Notes: generated by a model from the sequence alone, not told the origin. A stretch of 64,000 nucleotides of DNA from Streptomyces sp. MMG1121 (GCF_001280015.1 NZ_LGDV01000074.1:79520-143519); one strand, 5' to 3'. Numbered from the stretch's first letter, positions 8,732 to 17,343 are shown. Made by a program: numbers and translations.

Positions 8732-10002
8732 CCGCGCCGCCGAGCGCACTGCACCGGCGGCTCGGGCTGCGCCGGCTCGGGCTGCGCGGCAAGATCGCCG
8801 TCCTGCTCGCCGTCGGCTGCTCGCTGGTCGCCGTGGCCATCGGACTGCTCGTGCACCAGCAGCGGCTGGAGCAGGTCGGCGCGGGCGCCCGGGCGGAGGC
8901 GCTGGCGCAGCTGGTCCGGGTCCGGCAGGTGTACGAACTCACCGGCCGCGTCAGCCAGGACGACTCCGACGCGGCCCTGGACTCCGCCGCCCTGCCGGCG
9001 CCGCTCAGGAGCGCGGCGCTCGACGGGCGGCGCACGACCTACCTCGACCTGTCCTCGGCGCACCCCGGCGTGTGGGCGGCGCGGCCCGTCGGCGGCCATG
9101 TGCTGTCCGTGCGCAAGCCGCTGGAGAAGGAGGCGCGCGAGATGGCCGCCTTCGACCGGCAGCTGCTGATTTCCGGCGCCTGCGTCGTCGTCCTCGCCAC
9201 GCTCGGCGGGGCGCTGCTGGCCGGCCGGCTCAGCCGTGAGCTGCGGACGGCGGCGTCGACCGCGCGCCGCATCAGCCAGGGCGAGCTGGATGCCCGCATC
9301 GGCGGGCCCGTACCGGCCGGCGGGCGCGACGAGGTGGCCGAACTCGGCGCCGCCGTCGACACGATGGCGGCCACCCTGCAGAGCCGGCTGGAGGCGGAGC
9401 AGCGGTTCACCGCCGACGTGGCGCACGAACTGCGCACCCCGCTGACCGGGTTGCACACGGCGGCCGAACTGCTGCCGCCGGGCCGCCCGAGCGAACTGGT
9501 CCGGGACCGGGTGCGGGCGCTGCTGACCCTCACCGAGGATCTGCTGGAGGTGGCCCGGCTGGACGCGGCGGTGGAGCGCCCGGACCTGGCGGTACGGCCG
9601 CTGGGGCCGCTGGTCGCCGGGATCGTGCGGCGGGCCGGGGAGGACGTCGGGCTCACCGGCGCGGAGGACGAGACGCCCGTACGGACGGACGCGCGCCGTC
9701 TGGAGCGGGTCCTGGCCAACCTGATCGGCAACGCCCGCAGACACGGCGGCGGCCCGGTCGAGGTGTCCGTGTCCGGGTGCGCGGTGACCGTGCGGGACCA
9801 CGGGGAGGGGTTCCCGGAGCGGCTGCTGAAGGAGGGGCCGCGGCGGTTCCTGACCGGCGCCGCCGAGCGCGGGCAGGGCACCGGGCTCGGGCTGACCATC
9901 GCCTTCGGGCAGGCACACGTGATCGGGGCGCGGGTGCGGCTGCGCAACGCCTGCGCGGGGGGCGCGGAGGCGGAGGTGAGGCTGCCCGCGGCGGCGCACT
10001 GA
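8728..10002 (+). CDS. Sensor histidine kinase, HAMP-HisKA-HATPase
   Basis: A 424-residue membrane sensor. TM1 covers about residues 22-43, an extracytoplasmic sensor domain about 44-145, TM2 about 146-166 and HAMP about 166-225. The phospho-acceptor is His233 in ADVAHELRTPLTG. ATP-binding boxes are NLIGNARRHG (N), VRDHGEGFPE (G1) and GQGTGLGLTIA (G2). The preceding lipoprotein overlaps it by four bases. No response regulator lies on either side, so the cognate regulator must be elsewhere. The signal is unknown; the lipoprotein suggests cell-envelope sensing. Confidence 0.93.
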   Translation: MTAPPSALHRRLGLRRLGLRGKIAVLLAVGCSLVAVAIGLLVHQQRLEQVGAGARAEALAQLVRVRQVYELTGRVSQDDSDAALDSAALPAPLRSAALDGRRTTYLDLSSAHPGVWAARPVGGHVLSVRKPLEKEAREMAAFDRQLLISGACVVVLATLGGALLAGRLSRELRTAASTARRISQGELDARIGGPVPAGGRDEVAELGAAVDTMAATLQSRLEAEQRFTADVAHELRTPLTGLHTAAELLPPGRPSELVRDRVRALLTLTEDLLEVARLDAAVERPDLAVRPLGPLVAGIVRRAGEDVGLTGAEDETPVRTDARRLERVLANLIGNARRHGGGPVEVSVSGCAVTVRDHGEGFPERLLKEGPRRFLTGAAERGQGTGLGLTIAFGQAHVIGARVRLRNACAGGAEAEVRLPAAAH

Positions 10003-10093
10003 CATGACGTCACCCGTTCAACGGCGCCCGTCGCTCCATTCGTGTTCTCTTCGTACCGCTGTCTCCCGCGCCCGCGTGCACGCCTGTGACCTG

Positions 10094-10184
10094 GCGGAAC
10101 TCCGCGCGGTTAGGCCGTATGGGTGCCGCGGGCGACACCCGTTCACCGCATTCCTGACGGGCCATCAGGAAGCGGAACTCCGCG
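10094..10184 (+). repeat. Direct repeat pair of a 13-base self-complementary element
   Basis: GCGGAACTCCGCG occurs at 10094-10106 and again at 10172-10184, 78 bases apart, in the 253-base gap before the secreted protein. Each copy contains GGAAC, which resembles an ECF sigma -35 element, and is itself a short inverted repeat. This could be a duplicated promoter or operator, or chance. Confidence 0.45.
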
Positions 10185-10255
10185 ACTGCGACTTACCTCG
10201 AAAGGGCAGGGGCGACCCCCTGGACAAGCCGTCTCGCGAAGGTCAGGGGAGCACC

Positions 10256-10759
10256 ATGCGTCACACCGCCCGTCTGCTGACCGGGTTCGCGCTCCTCGGG
10301 GCGGCCGCGGCACCCGCCCACGCCGCCGGCAGCCTGGACGTGTACCCGTCCAACGTGGTGCCCGGCAGCCATGTCACGGTGAACACGCCCTTCTGCGGGG
10401 ACAAGGACGCGGCGACCGGGGACGCGGGCGCGGTCGGTGCCGGCACCTTCCTGCTGGCGCCCAGCGCGCACGCGGGCGACGTGGTCGGCCAGTTCCAGGT
10501 GCCGGAGAGCGCACAGCCGGGGACGTACGAGATCGTCGTGAAGTGCGCCGAGGGCAACCGGCAGGTGAAGGGAGACCTGGTGGTGGCGTTGAACGCGGCG
10601 CACGGGCAGATGCAGCCGCGGGGAAGCTTGAAGACGGGGGTCGGCGGCGCACTCGGCCCCGACCCCGTGCAGACCGCGGTGGGTGTGGCGGCACTGGCCG
10701 TCGCCGCCGCGGGCGGTACCTGGCTCCTGCATCGCCGGGCGAGAGGCGACGGGATCTGA
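10256..10759 (+). CDS. Secreted protein with C-terminal membrane anchor, beside a class F sortase
   Basis: A 167-residue protein with a signal peptide (about residues 1-23, ending AHAA) and a beta-rich middle (LDVYPSNVVPGSHVTVNT). The C-terminus is a hydrophobic helix (VQTAVGVAALAVAAAGG) followed by the basic tail HRRARGD. That tail layout resembles a sorting signal, but no LPXTG or LAXTG motif is present; KTGVGG lies before the helix. A class F sortase follows within 300 bases, so this may be its partner or substrate. GGGGA precedes the ATG at 10256; a longer reading back to 10004 has no ribosome site. Confidence 0.8.
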   Translation: MRHTARLLTGFALLGAAAAPAHAAGSLDVYPSNVVPGSHVTVNTPFCGDKDAATGDAGAVGAGTFLLAPSAHAGDVVGQFQVPESAQPGTYEIVVKCAEGNRQVKGDLVVALNAAHGQMQPRGSLKTGVGGALGPDPVQTAVGVAALAVAAAGGTWLLHRRARGDGI

Positions 10760-10801
10760 CGGACACCCTCCGCTGTCCGTCCACCGGTACCGCACATCCC
10801 A

Positions 10802-10840
10802 CCCCCTCCGGGTCCGATGCCCCTCGTGACCCGGAGGGGG
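10802..10840 (+). terminator. Hairpin terminator after the secreted anchor protein
   Basis: The 13-base perfect arms at 10802-10814 (CCCCCTCCGGGTC) and 10828-10840 enclose a 13-base loop, 43 bases past the stop codon. No U-tract follows. It separates this gene from the sortase. Confidence 0.75.
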
Positions 10841-10850
10841 GAGGGGTCTG

Positions 10851-11045
10851 CGGGGCTCCGGCCCCGGGAGGCTGGGGCTCCGGCCCCGGGAAATCAGGGC
10901 TCCGGCCCCAGAAAGACCGGGGATCACCCCGGGAAACGGGGCTCCGGCCCCGAAAGACGCAGGGGGCCGGGCCCGAGGGATTCGGGGCCGCCCCGGCAGG
11001 TTCAGGGGTCGCTCCGGCGGATTCGGGGTCGTCCCCGGGAGAGGG
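10851..11045 (+). repeat. Cluster of GC-rich degenerate direct repeats
   Basis: The core GGGGCTCCGGCCCCGGGA starts near 10852 and 10874, with variants near 10897 and 10938. Further broken copies extend to about 11045 (CCGGGCCCGAGG, GGGGCCGCCCCGG). Each core is a short inverted repeat that could fold in RNA. This style of intergenic repeat is common in Streptomyces. A similar but longer cluster lies at 33.6-33.9 kb. Confidence 0.7.
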
Positions 11046-11051
11046 TTTCGT

Positions 11052-11699
11052 ATGCGCAGGAGCGGCCGGCGCAGCAGGAGCGCCAGGCTCGGCGACGTCG
11101 CGATAGCCGCGGTCACCGTCGTGGCCCTCGGTTCCGGGGTGTGGCTGCTCGGCAGCGGCGCCGGGACGCACACGCCACCGCAGCCCGCGGCCACCGAGGG
11201 CCGTACCGATCCCGGCGGCGAGCGGTCCGCCTCCCCCGCGCTCGCCCCGTCCCCGCCCACCCGGATCCGCATCCCCGCGATCCGCGTGAACGCCCCGCTG
11301 ATGGGCCTGGCCCTCACCCCCTCCGGCAGCCTGGACGTGCCGCCCGCGCAGAACAAGAACCTGGCCGGCTGGTACGAGGCGGGCACCCTGCCCGGCGAGA
11401 CGGGCACCGCGATCGTCGCGGGCCACGTCGACAACACCGAGGGCCCGGCCGTCTTCTACAACCTCGGCGCGCTCAAGCGGGGCGCCCGCATCGAGGTGGA
11501 CCGCCGGGACGGCTCCGTGGCCGTGTTCACCGTGGACGCGGTCGAGGTCTACGCGGCCCGCGACTTCCCCGACGCCAAGGTGTACGGCGCGGCCGACCGC
11601 CCCGAGCTGCGCGTCATCACCTGCGGCGGCGCCTACTCACGGGCGACCGGCTACCAGGGCAACGTCGTGGTGTTCGCCCATCTGACAGGCGGCCGCTGA
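11052..11699 (+). CDS. Class F sortase
   Basis: A 215-residue membrane-anchored transpeptidase. One N-terminal helix (about residues 14-36) is followed by a Pro-rich linker and the sortase barrel from about residue 70 (TRIRIPAIRVNAPLMGL). The catalytic residues appear to be His125 in AGHVDN, Cys191 in VITCGG and Arg197 in YSRATG, in the usual order. Class F enzymes are common in actinobacteria and several may lack a housekeeping sorting role. The neighbouring anchored secreted protein is a candidate partner. A GGGAGAGG ribosome site precedes the ATG. Confidence 0.92.
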   Translation: MRRSGRRSRSARLGDVAIAAVTVVALGSGVWLLGSGAGTHTPPQPAATEGRTDPGGERSASPALAPSPPTRIRIPAIRVNAPLMGLALTPSGSLDVPPAQNKNLAGWYEAGTLPGETGTAIVAGHVDNTEGPAVFYNLGALKRGARIEVDRRDGSVAVFTVDAVEVYAARDFPDAKVYGAADRPELRVITCGGAYSRATGYQGNVVVFAHLTGGR

Positions 11700-11867
11700 C
11701 GGATCGGTACGGTGCCCAACGGGGCGTCGGCAGAAGGCGGCGAGCGGCTCGTCGCCGAGGAGACCTGTTCGAGCAGCACCGGGACCCGCTCGCCGGGCCG
11801 GCGGACCGGTCCTGCGATGCCGGGGAAACACGGCACCGCCTCGGCCGCATGCGCAACCCGACAGGAC

Positions 11868-11902
11868 CACGCACGCCCGAGCGACCGCTCGGGCCGTGCG
11901 TG
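11868..11902 (+). terminator. Probable hairpin terminator after the sortase
   Basis: The arms at 11868-11883 (CACGCACGCCCGAGCG) and 11886-11902 pair with one bulged base and an implausibly tight loop, so the inner pairs must open. It lies 170 bases past the sortase stop in a 292-base gap that otherwise shows no gene. Confidence 0.5.
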
Positions 11903-11991
11903 GCCGGTTTCGTCCTGCGATGGTTTGGCCTGGCGGCCGTGCGGCTCAGACTGTCGAGGTCACGGTCGGGCGAGGAAGGGGAGCTGCGGGG

Positions 11992-12912
11992 ATGAACAGG
12001 GCGACGGGTAGCGATGCCACTGCCGGGCAGTCGACGCCGGGTGCCGCCCCCGCGGGCAGGACCCCGTTCGATGACCTCTATGACCAGCCCGACCCACGGG
12101 CCTACTTCCGTGTGCTGGGCGCGCTGGACTACCAGACGCCCCGTCACGCCCAGGGGGTCTTCCGGCGTATGGCCGCCAACCGGACCGCCCGGCCGGCGGG
12201 ACGTGCGGGGGTGCTGGACATCTGCTGCTCCTACGGCATCAACGCGGCCCTGCTCAATCACGACCTGACGTGGGACGACCTCTACGCCCACTACACATCG
12301 CCACGGGCCGGCGCGCTCACCACCGCCGAGCTGATCGAATGGGACCGTGCCTACTACGCGGCCCGCCGACGCCGGGACGCGGTCCCCGCGACCGGACTCG
12401 ACGTGGCCGCGCCCGCCCTCGACTACGCGCTCGCGGTCGGCCTCCTGGACCATGCGTTCACGGAGAACCTCGAAACCGCCCCGCCCTCACCGGCTCTGCG
12501 CCACGCCATGCGCGACACCCGCTTGATCACGGTCACCGGCGGGGCGAGTTTCCTGTCCCCCCGCACCTTCCTGCCGCTCCTGGCCGCTGCCGACGCCCCC
12601 GTGTGGATCGCCGCTTTCGTGTTGCGGACGGGCTCCTACCAGCCCATCGCGGAAAGCCTGCGCTCCCACGGACTGGTCACCGAGAAGGCCGCCGGCGCCA
12701 CCTTCGCCCAGCGCCGTTTCACCAGCCCGCAGGAGCAGCAATACGCCGTCGACGCGGTGGCCCGCGCGGGCGAGGACCCCGACGGGCGGGAGAGCGAGGG
12801 TTACTTCCACACGGCCCTCTATGTGTCGCGGCCTCCCGAGGACACCGCGGCGTTCCCCCTCGCGACACTGACGCAGGCTCCGGGTCCGGCCCCTCGCCGG
12901 CCCAGGCGTTGA
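11992..12912 (+). CDS. Putative SAM-dependent methyltransferase-like protein
   Basis: A 306-residue protein. GVLDICCSYGINAALL near residues 67-82 resembles motif I of class I methyltransferases (usually LDxGCxYG), with Cys in place of the first Gly. The preceding TPFDDLYDQPDPRAYFRVL also resembles N-termini of uncharacterised methyltransferases. The C-terminal half is not recognised. The ATG at 11992 follows GGAAGGGGAG; a reading from 11896 would run through the terminator-like hairpin. It is a single gene, and its neighbours give no hint of substrate. Confidence 0.6.
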   Translation: MNRATGSDATAGQSTPGAAPAGRTPFDDLYDQPDPRAYFRVLGALDYQTPRHAQGVFRRMAANRTARPAGRAGVLDICCSYGINAALLNHDLTWDDLYAHYTSPRAGALTTAELIEWDRAYYAARRRRDAVPATGLDVAAPALDYALAVGLLDHAFTENLETAPPSPALRHAMRDTRLITVTGGASFLSPRTFLPLLAAADAPVWIAAFVLRTGSYQPIAESLRSHGLVTEKAAGATFAQRRFTSPQEQQYAVDAVARAGEDPDGRESEGYFHTALYVSRPPEDTAAFPLATLTQAPGPAPRRPRR

Positions 12913-13094
12913 GGACCGGCGCAGTCCGCGACCGCGGCGTCCCGCAGCGCAGGACGGCCCTACCGGTGCACTGGTAGCCCCTGTCCGGGCCGGTCGATGT
13001 GGCAGGTCGGCGAGGGCCTCGCGGGTCGGGAAGACCAGCGGCGACAGCGCGGCCGCGGACCTCACACGCCGGGCCGGCGGCAGCTGAGCGCAGC

Positions 13095-13132
13095 GTTCCG
13101 CGTGGGAAACAGGGGTGATGCGGCCGGGTAAC
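13095..13132 (+). promoter_or_regulatory. GlnR-like box upstream of the nitrite reductase operon
   Basis: Four pentamers are spaced by exactly six bases: GTTCC (13095), GAAAC (13106), GATGC (13117) and GTAAC (13128). The actinobacterial GlnR consensus is gTnAC-n6-GaAAC, so the first pair fits with one mismatch. GlnR is known to control nirB in S. coelicolor. The box ends 17 bases before the first start codon, which would need a leaderless or very short leader transcript. Confidence 0.55.
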
Positions 13133-13149
13133 GTCAACGCCGCACGCTC

Positions 13150-14370
13150 GTGGACATGACCTCGAATACGCGTGTGGTGGTGATCGGCGCCGGCCTCGCG
13201 GGCGTACGGCTCGCCCGGCGGCTCGGCGAGCTGGGCGCGCCCGCGCTGCTCGTCGGCGAGGAGGAGCACCCGCCGTACAACCGGGTCCTGCTCGCCGAGG
13301 TCCTGGCCGGCCGGTACGCCCCGGAGGTGATCACCCTCCCGGCACCCGGAAACCTGCTGCGCACCCGGATCACCGGCATCGACCGGAAGACCCGCCGGCT
13401 GCACCGCCCCGACGGACCGCCGATCGCCTACGACACGCTGGTCCTCGCCACCGGCGCCAGCCCCGTACTGCCGCCCCTGCGCCCCCTGTTCACCCCTGAG
13501 CATCAACTCCCGCGGGGCGTGCACGCGTTCCGCACCATGGACGACTGCCTGGCGCTGGCAGAGGCGGCACGGCCCGGGGTGCGCGCGGTGGTCGTCGGGG
13601 GCGGACTCCTCGGTGTCTCCGCCGCCCGGGCGCTCGCCGAGCGCGGCGCGCGGGTGGTCCTCGCCCAGCAGGCCGAGCGGCTCATGGAGCGACGGCTCGA
13701 CCCGGACGCCTCCCGGCTGGTGCACCGGCACCTCACGGCCCTCGGCGTCGAGGTGCACACCGAGTGCCGGGTGCGGGACATGCGCTGCGTCGCCGGCGCG
13801 GTCCGCTCGGTGGAACTGGCCGACGGCTACGTCCTCGACGCCGACCTCGTGGTCCTCGCCTGCGGGGTGCGCCCGCGTACCGGACTGGCCGCACAGGCCG
13901 GACTCGCCGTCCGCGAGGGCGTCCTCGTCGACGACGCACTGCGCACCTCCGACCCGCACATCCACGCCATCGGCGACTGCGCCCGGCACGACGGAACGGT
14001 CTACGGCCTCGCGGCACCCGCCCTCGAACAGGCCGATGTGCTGGCCGGGTTGCTGACCGGTGACCGCGCGGCACGCTACCGCGGCACCCGTTCCCTGACC
14101 CGGCTGACCCTGACCGGCCCTGGCTCCCCGTTCGACCTCGCCGCGTTCGGCGAGACCGAGGCGCGCCCCGGCGACGACGTCGTACGGCTCTCCGACGCCA
14201 CCCGCGGCACGTACCGCAAGGTCGTCGTCCGCGACGACCGCCTGGTCGGCGGGGTGCTCGTCGGCGAACTCGGCACCGTCGGCGCGCTCGCCCGCGCCTG
14301 GGAGGGAGCGGAACCGCTCCCCGGCGACGGCCCCCTGCTGCATCTGCTCACCAACGACGGAGGCTCCTGA
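13150..14370 (+). CDS. NAD(P)/FAD-dependent oxidoreductase, nitrite/nitrate reductase electron-transfer type
   Basis: A 406-residue flavoprotein of the pyridine nucleotide-disulphide reductase fold. FAD-binding GxGxxG is VVVIGAGLAGVRLARRL near residues 8-24. The NAD-binding site is AVVVGGGLLGVSAARAL near 145. The second FAD motif is IHAIGDCARHDG near 275. It has no iron-sulfur or siroheme domain and so differs from the nirB product next to it, though it resembles NirB's N-terminal half. It probably passes electrons from NAD(P)H to nitrite or nitrate reductase. The start may be GTG 13150 or ATG 13156; no ribosome site is visible. It ends immediately before nirB. Confidence 0.88.
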   Translation: MDMTSNTRVVVIGAGLAGVRLARRLGELGAPALLVGEEEHPPYNRVLLAEVLAGRYAPEVITLPAPGNLLRTRITGIDRKTRRLHRPDGPPIAYDTLVLATGASPVLPPLRPLFTPEHQLPRGVHAFRTMDDCLALAEAARPGVRAVVVGGGLLGVSAARALAERGARVVLAQQAERLMERRLDPDASRLVHRHLTALGVEVHTECRVRDMRCVAGAVRSVELADGYVLDADLVVLACGVRPRTGLAAQAGLAVREGVLVDDALRTSDPHIHAIGDCARHDGTVYGLAAPALEQADVLAGLLTGDRAARYRGTRSLTRLTLTGPGSPFDLAAFGETEARPGDDVVRLSDATRGTYRKVVVRDDRLVGGVLVGELGTVGALARAWEGAEPLPGDGPLLHLLTNDGGS

Positions 14371-16977
14371 ATGACCGACTCCCCGGGGGCCACCCCCACG
14401 ATCGTGCTCGTCGGCCACGGCATGGTCGGCCAGCGCTTCCTGGAGGCGCTCGCCGAACGCGGCCTGACCGCCACGCACCGCGTGGTCGTGCTGTGCGAGG
14501 AGCCGCGTCCGGCGTACGACCGGGTGCAGCTGACCTCGTACTTCTCGGGCCGGACGGCCGAGGAACTCTCCATGACGGACCGGGAGTTCATCGACGGCCA
14601 CGGCATCGAGCTGTACGTCGGCGACCCGGCGCGGACGATCGACCGTGCCGCGAAGAAGGTCACGGCCGGGTCCGGCCGGGTCTTCGCGTACGACACCCTG
14701 GTCCTGGCCACGGGCTCGTACCCCTTCGTACCCCCCGTCCCGAACAAGGACGCCGAGGGCTGCTTCGTCTACCGCACGATCGAGGACCTGCTCGCGATCG
14801 AGGCCTACGCGAAGCGGGCCCGGGTGGGTGCCGTGGTCGGCGGCGGGCTGCTGGGCCTGGAGGCGGCGGGCGCGCTCAAGGGACTCGGGCTGGCCACGCA
14901 CATCGTGGAGTTCGCGCCGCGTCTGATGCCGGTCCAGGTCGACGACGGCGGCGGTGCGGCGCTGCTGCGGACCGTCGAGGGCATGGGTCTGACCGTGCAC
15001 ACGGGCGTGGGCACGCAGGAGATAGTCGCCGGTCCGGAGGGTGCCGTCACCGGCATGAAGCTGTCCGACGGCCGCGAACTCGCCGTCGACATGGTGGTGT
15101 TCAGCGCCGGTGTCCGGCCCCGCGACCAGCTGGCCCGGGACTGCGGTCTCACGGTCGGCGAGCGCGGCGGCATCGCCGTGGACGAGCGGTGCCGTACGGT
15201 CACCGACCCGCACGTGTTCGCGATCGGCGAGTGCGCGCTGGCGGTGGACGGGCGGGTGTACGGCCTGGTGGCGCCGGGCTACGAGCAGGCGGAGACGGCG
15301 GCGGCGACCATCGCCTCCGGCGAGGCGGCCTTCGTCGGGGCCGACCTGTCGACGAAGCTGAAGCTCCTCGGCGTCGACGTCGCCTCCTTCGGCGACGCGC
15401 ACGGCACCGCCGAGGACTGCCTGGACGTCGTCTACTCCGACTCCCGCTCGGGCCTGTACAAGAAGCTGGTCATCGGCCGGGACGGCACGCTGCTCGGCGG
15501 CATCCTGGTCGGCGACGCGGAGGCGTACGGCACCCTGCGCGCGCTGACCGGCTCGGTGCCCCCAGTCTCCCCCGAGTCCCTCGTCCTGCCCGCCCAAGCG
15601 GGCTCGGAGGTCCGGCTCGGCCCGTCCGCGCTGCCGGACGAGGCGATCATCTGCTCCTGCCACAACGTGTCGAAGGGCACGATCCGCGGCGCGGTCACGG
15701 AGCACTCCTGCACATCCCTGCCCGAGGTGAAGAAGTGCACCCGGGCCGGTACCGGCTGCGGCTCCTGCCTCAAGGTCCTCGGCCAGCTGGTCGACGCCGA
15801 ACTGGAGGCGTCCGGCGTCGAGGTCGAAAAGGGCCTGTGCGGCTGCTTCGACCGGACCCGCGAGGAGCTGTACGAGATCGTCCTGACCCTGCGCATCGCG
15901 TCGTACCGCGAACTGCTCGACCGCTACGGCCGGGACGGTGCCCGGGGCGGCGAGGGCTGCGAGGTCTGCAAGCCGGCCGTCGGCTCGATCATCGCCTCCC
16001 TCGCCCCGACGATCGGCGCGAGCGGCTACGTCCTGGACGGCGAGCAGGCGGCCCTGCAGGACACCAACGACCACTTCCTCGCCAACCTGCAGAAGAACGG
16101 CTCGTACTCGGTCGTGCCGCGCATCCCCGGCGGCGAGATCGCGCCCGAGAAGCTGATCGTGATCGGCGAGATCGCCCGGGACTTCGGCCTCTACACGAAG
16201 ATCACCGGCGGCCAGCGGATCGACATGTTCGGCGCGCGGGCCGAACAGCTCCCGCTGATCTGGGCCAGATTGGTGGACGCGGGCTTCGAGTCCGGGCACG
16301 CCTACGGCAAGTCGCTGCGGACGGTGAAGTCCTGTGTGGGCTCCACCTGGTGCCGCTACGGCGTCCAGGACTCGGTCCGTATGGCGATCGACCTGGAGCT
16401 GCGCTACCGGGGCCTGCGCTCCCCGCACAAGCTCAAGTCGGCGGTCTCCGGGTGCGCCCGCGAGTGCGCCGAGGCCCAGTCGAAGGACTTCGGCGTGATC
16501 GCCACCGCGGGTGGCTGGAACCTGTACGTCGGGGGCAACGGCGGCGCGACCCCGCGCCACGCGGACCTGCTGGCGCAGGACCTGTCCGACGCCGAACTGG
16601 TCCGCCTGATCGACCGCTTCCTGATGTTCTACATCCGCACCGCCGACCGGCTGGAGCGCACCTCGACCTGGCTGGAGCGGATCCCGGGCGGCCTGGACCA
16701 CGTACGGGACGTGGTGGTGCACGACACGCTCGGCATCTGCGACGAGCTGGAGGAACTGATGCGGGCGCACGTCGCGCACTACCGCGACGAGTGGGCCGAG
16801 ACCGTCAACGACCCCGAGAAGCTCGCCCGGTTCGTGTCCTTCGTGAACGCCCCGGACACCCCCGACCCGGTCGTCGCCTTCGTCCCCGAGCGCGACCAGA
16901 TCAAGCCCGACCTGCCGCTGCTCGCCATCGGCATGCGGCCCGCCGACGACGTCCTGGAAGGAAGCACCCAGCGATGA
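14371..16977 (+). CDS. nirB: Assimilatory nitrite reductase large subunit NirB
   Basis: An 868-residue cytoplasmic enzyme that reduces nitrite to ammonium with NADH. Domains in order: FAD/NAD reductase (VLVGHGMVGQRFLEAL near residue 12; VVGGGLLGLEAAG near 152); BFD-like [2Fe-2S] domain with CSCHNVSKG and GTGCGSCLK (about 427-475); a second cysteine pair in EGCEVCKP near 530; nitrite/sulfite reductase ferredoxin-like half near 570-640; and siroheme/4Fe-4S domain with Cys residues in SCVGSTWCRYG (about 653) and GCARECAE (about 694). Length and order match NirB. It begins directly after the upstream oxidoreductase and overlaps nirD by four bases. Confidence 0.97.
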   Translation: MTDSPGATPTIVLVGHGMVGQRFLEALAERGLTATHRVVVLCEEPRPAYDRVQLTSYFSGRTAEELSMTDREFIDGHGIELYVGDPARTIDRAAKKVTAGSGRVFAYDTLVLATGSYPFVPPVPNKDAEGCFVYRTIEDLLAIEAYAKRARVGAVVGGGLLGLEAAGALKGLGLATHIVEFAPRLMPVQVDDGGGAALLRTVEGMGLTVHTGVGTQEIVAGPEGAVTGMKLSDGRELAVDMVVFSAGVRPRDQLARDCGLTVGERGGIAVDERCRTVTDPHVFAIGECALAVDGRVYGLVAPGYEQAETAAATIASGEAAFVGADLSTKLKLLGVDVASFGDAHGTAEDCLDVVYSDSRSGLYKKLVIGRDGTLLGGILVGDAEAYGTLRALTGSVPPVSPESLVLPAQAGSEVRLGPSALPDEAIICSCHNVSKGTIRGAVTEHSCTSLPEVKKCTRAGTGCGSCLKVLGQLVDAELEASGVEVEKGLCGCFDRTREELYEIVLTLRIASYRELLDRYGRDGARGGEGCEVCKPAVGSIIASLAPTIGASGYVLDGEQAALQDTNDHFLANLQKNGSYSVVPRIPGGEIAPEKLIVIGEIARDFGLYTKITGGQRIDMFGARAEQLPLIWARLVDAGFESGHAYGKSLRTVKSCVGSTWCRYGVQDSVRMAIDLELRYRGLRSPHKLKSAVSGCARECAEAQSKDFGVIATAGGWNLYVGGNGGATPRHADLLAQDLSDAELVRLIDRFLMFYIRTADRLERTSTWLERIPGGLDHVRDVVVHDTLGICDELEELMRAHVAHYRDEWAETVNDPEKLARFVSFVNAPDTPDPVVAFVPERDQIKPDLPLLAIGMRPADDVLEGSTQR

Positions 16978-17333
16978 CCCTGGCTGTCGAGACCACCGAG
17001 ATCACCACCCTGAAGGTCCAACTCCTGCTGGCGGAGGGCTGGTTCACGGCCTGCGACCTGAGCGCGCTGCACCCGGGCCGGGGGGCCGCCGCCCTGCTGC
17101 CCGACGGCCGCCAGGCGGCCCTGTTCCGCGACCGCGCAGGCCGCCTCTACGCCATCGACAACCGCGATCCCTTCACCGGCGCGGCCGTCCTCTCCCGCGG
17201 CCTGACCGGCACCCACGAGGGCCGCCCGTTCGTCGCCTCTCCCCTGCTGAAGCAGCGCTTCGACCTGGCCAACGGAGAGTGCCTGGACGACGCGTCGGTA
17301 CGGGTGACGTCGTACGCGGTGCGAGCAGCCTGA
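16974..17333 (+). CDS. nirD: Nitrite reductase small subunit NirD
   Basis: A 119-residue Rieske-fold protein (QAALFRDRAGRLYAIDNRDPFTG) that partners NirB. The usual Rieske Cys-His cluster ligands are absent, which is normal for NirD. The ATG overlaps the nirB stop as ATGA, so the subunits are co-translated. It is the last gene of the operon; a TetR gene starts 44 bases on with its own operator. Confidence 0.95.
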   Translation: MTLAVETTEITTLKVQLLLAEGWFTACDLSALHPGRGAAALLPDGRQAALFRDRAGRLYAIDNRDPFTGAAVLSRGLTGTHEGRPFVASPLLKQRFDLANGECLDDASVRVTSYAVRAA

Positions 17334-17343
17334 CTCTTCCTTG

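Noticed and set aside
12487-16779. A 1430-residue open frame antisense to the nitrite reductase operon
   Set aside because: It mirrors GC-rich codon positions of the genes on the plus strand, has repetitive Arg/Gly/Ala/Asp composition and no recognisable domain.
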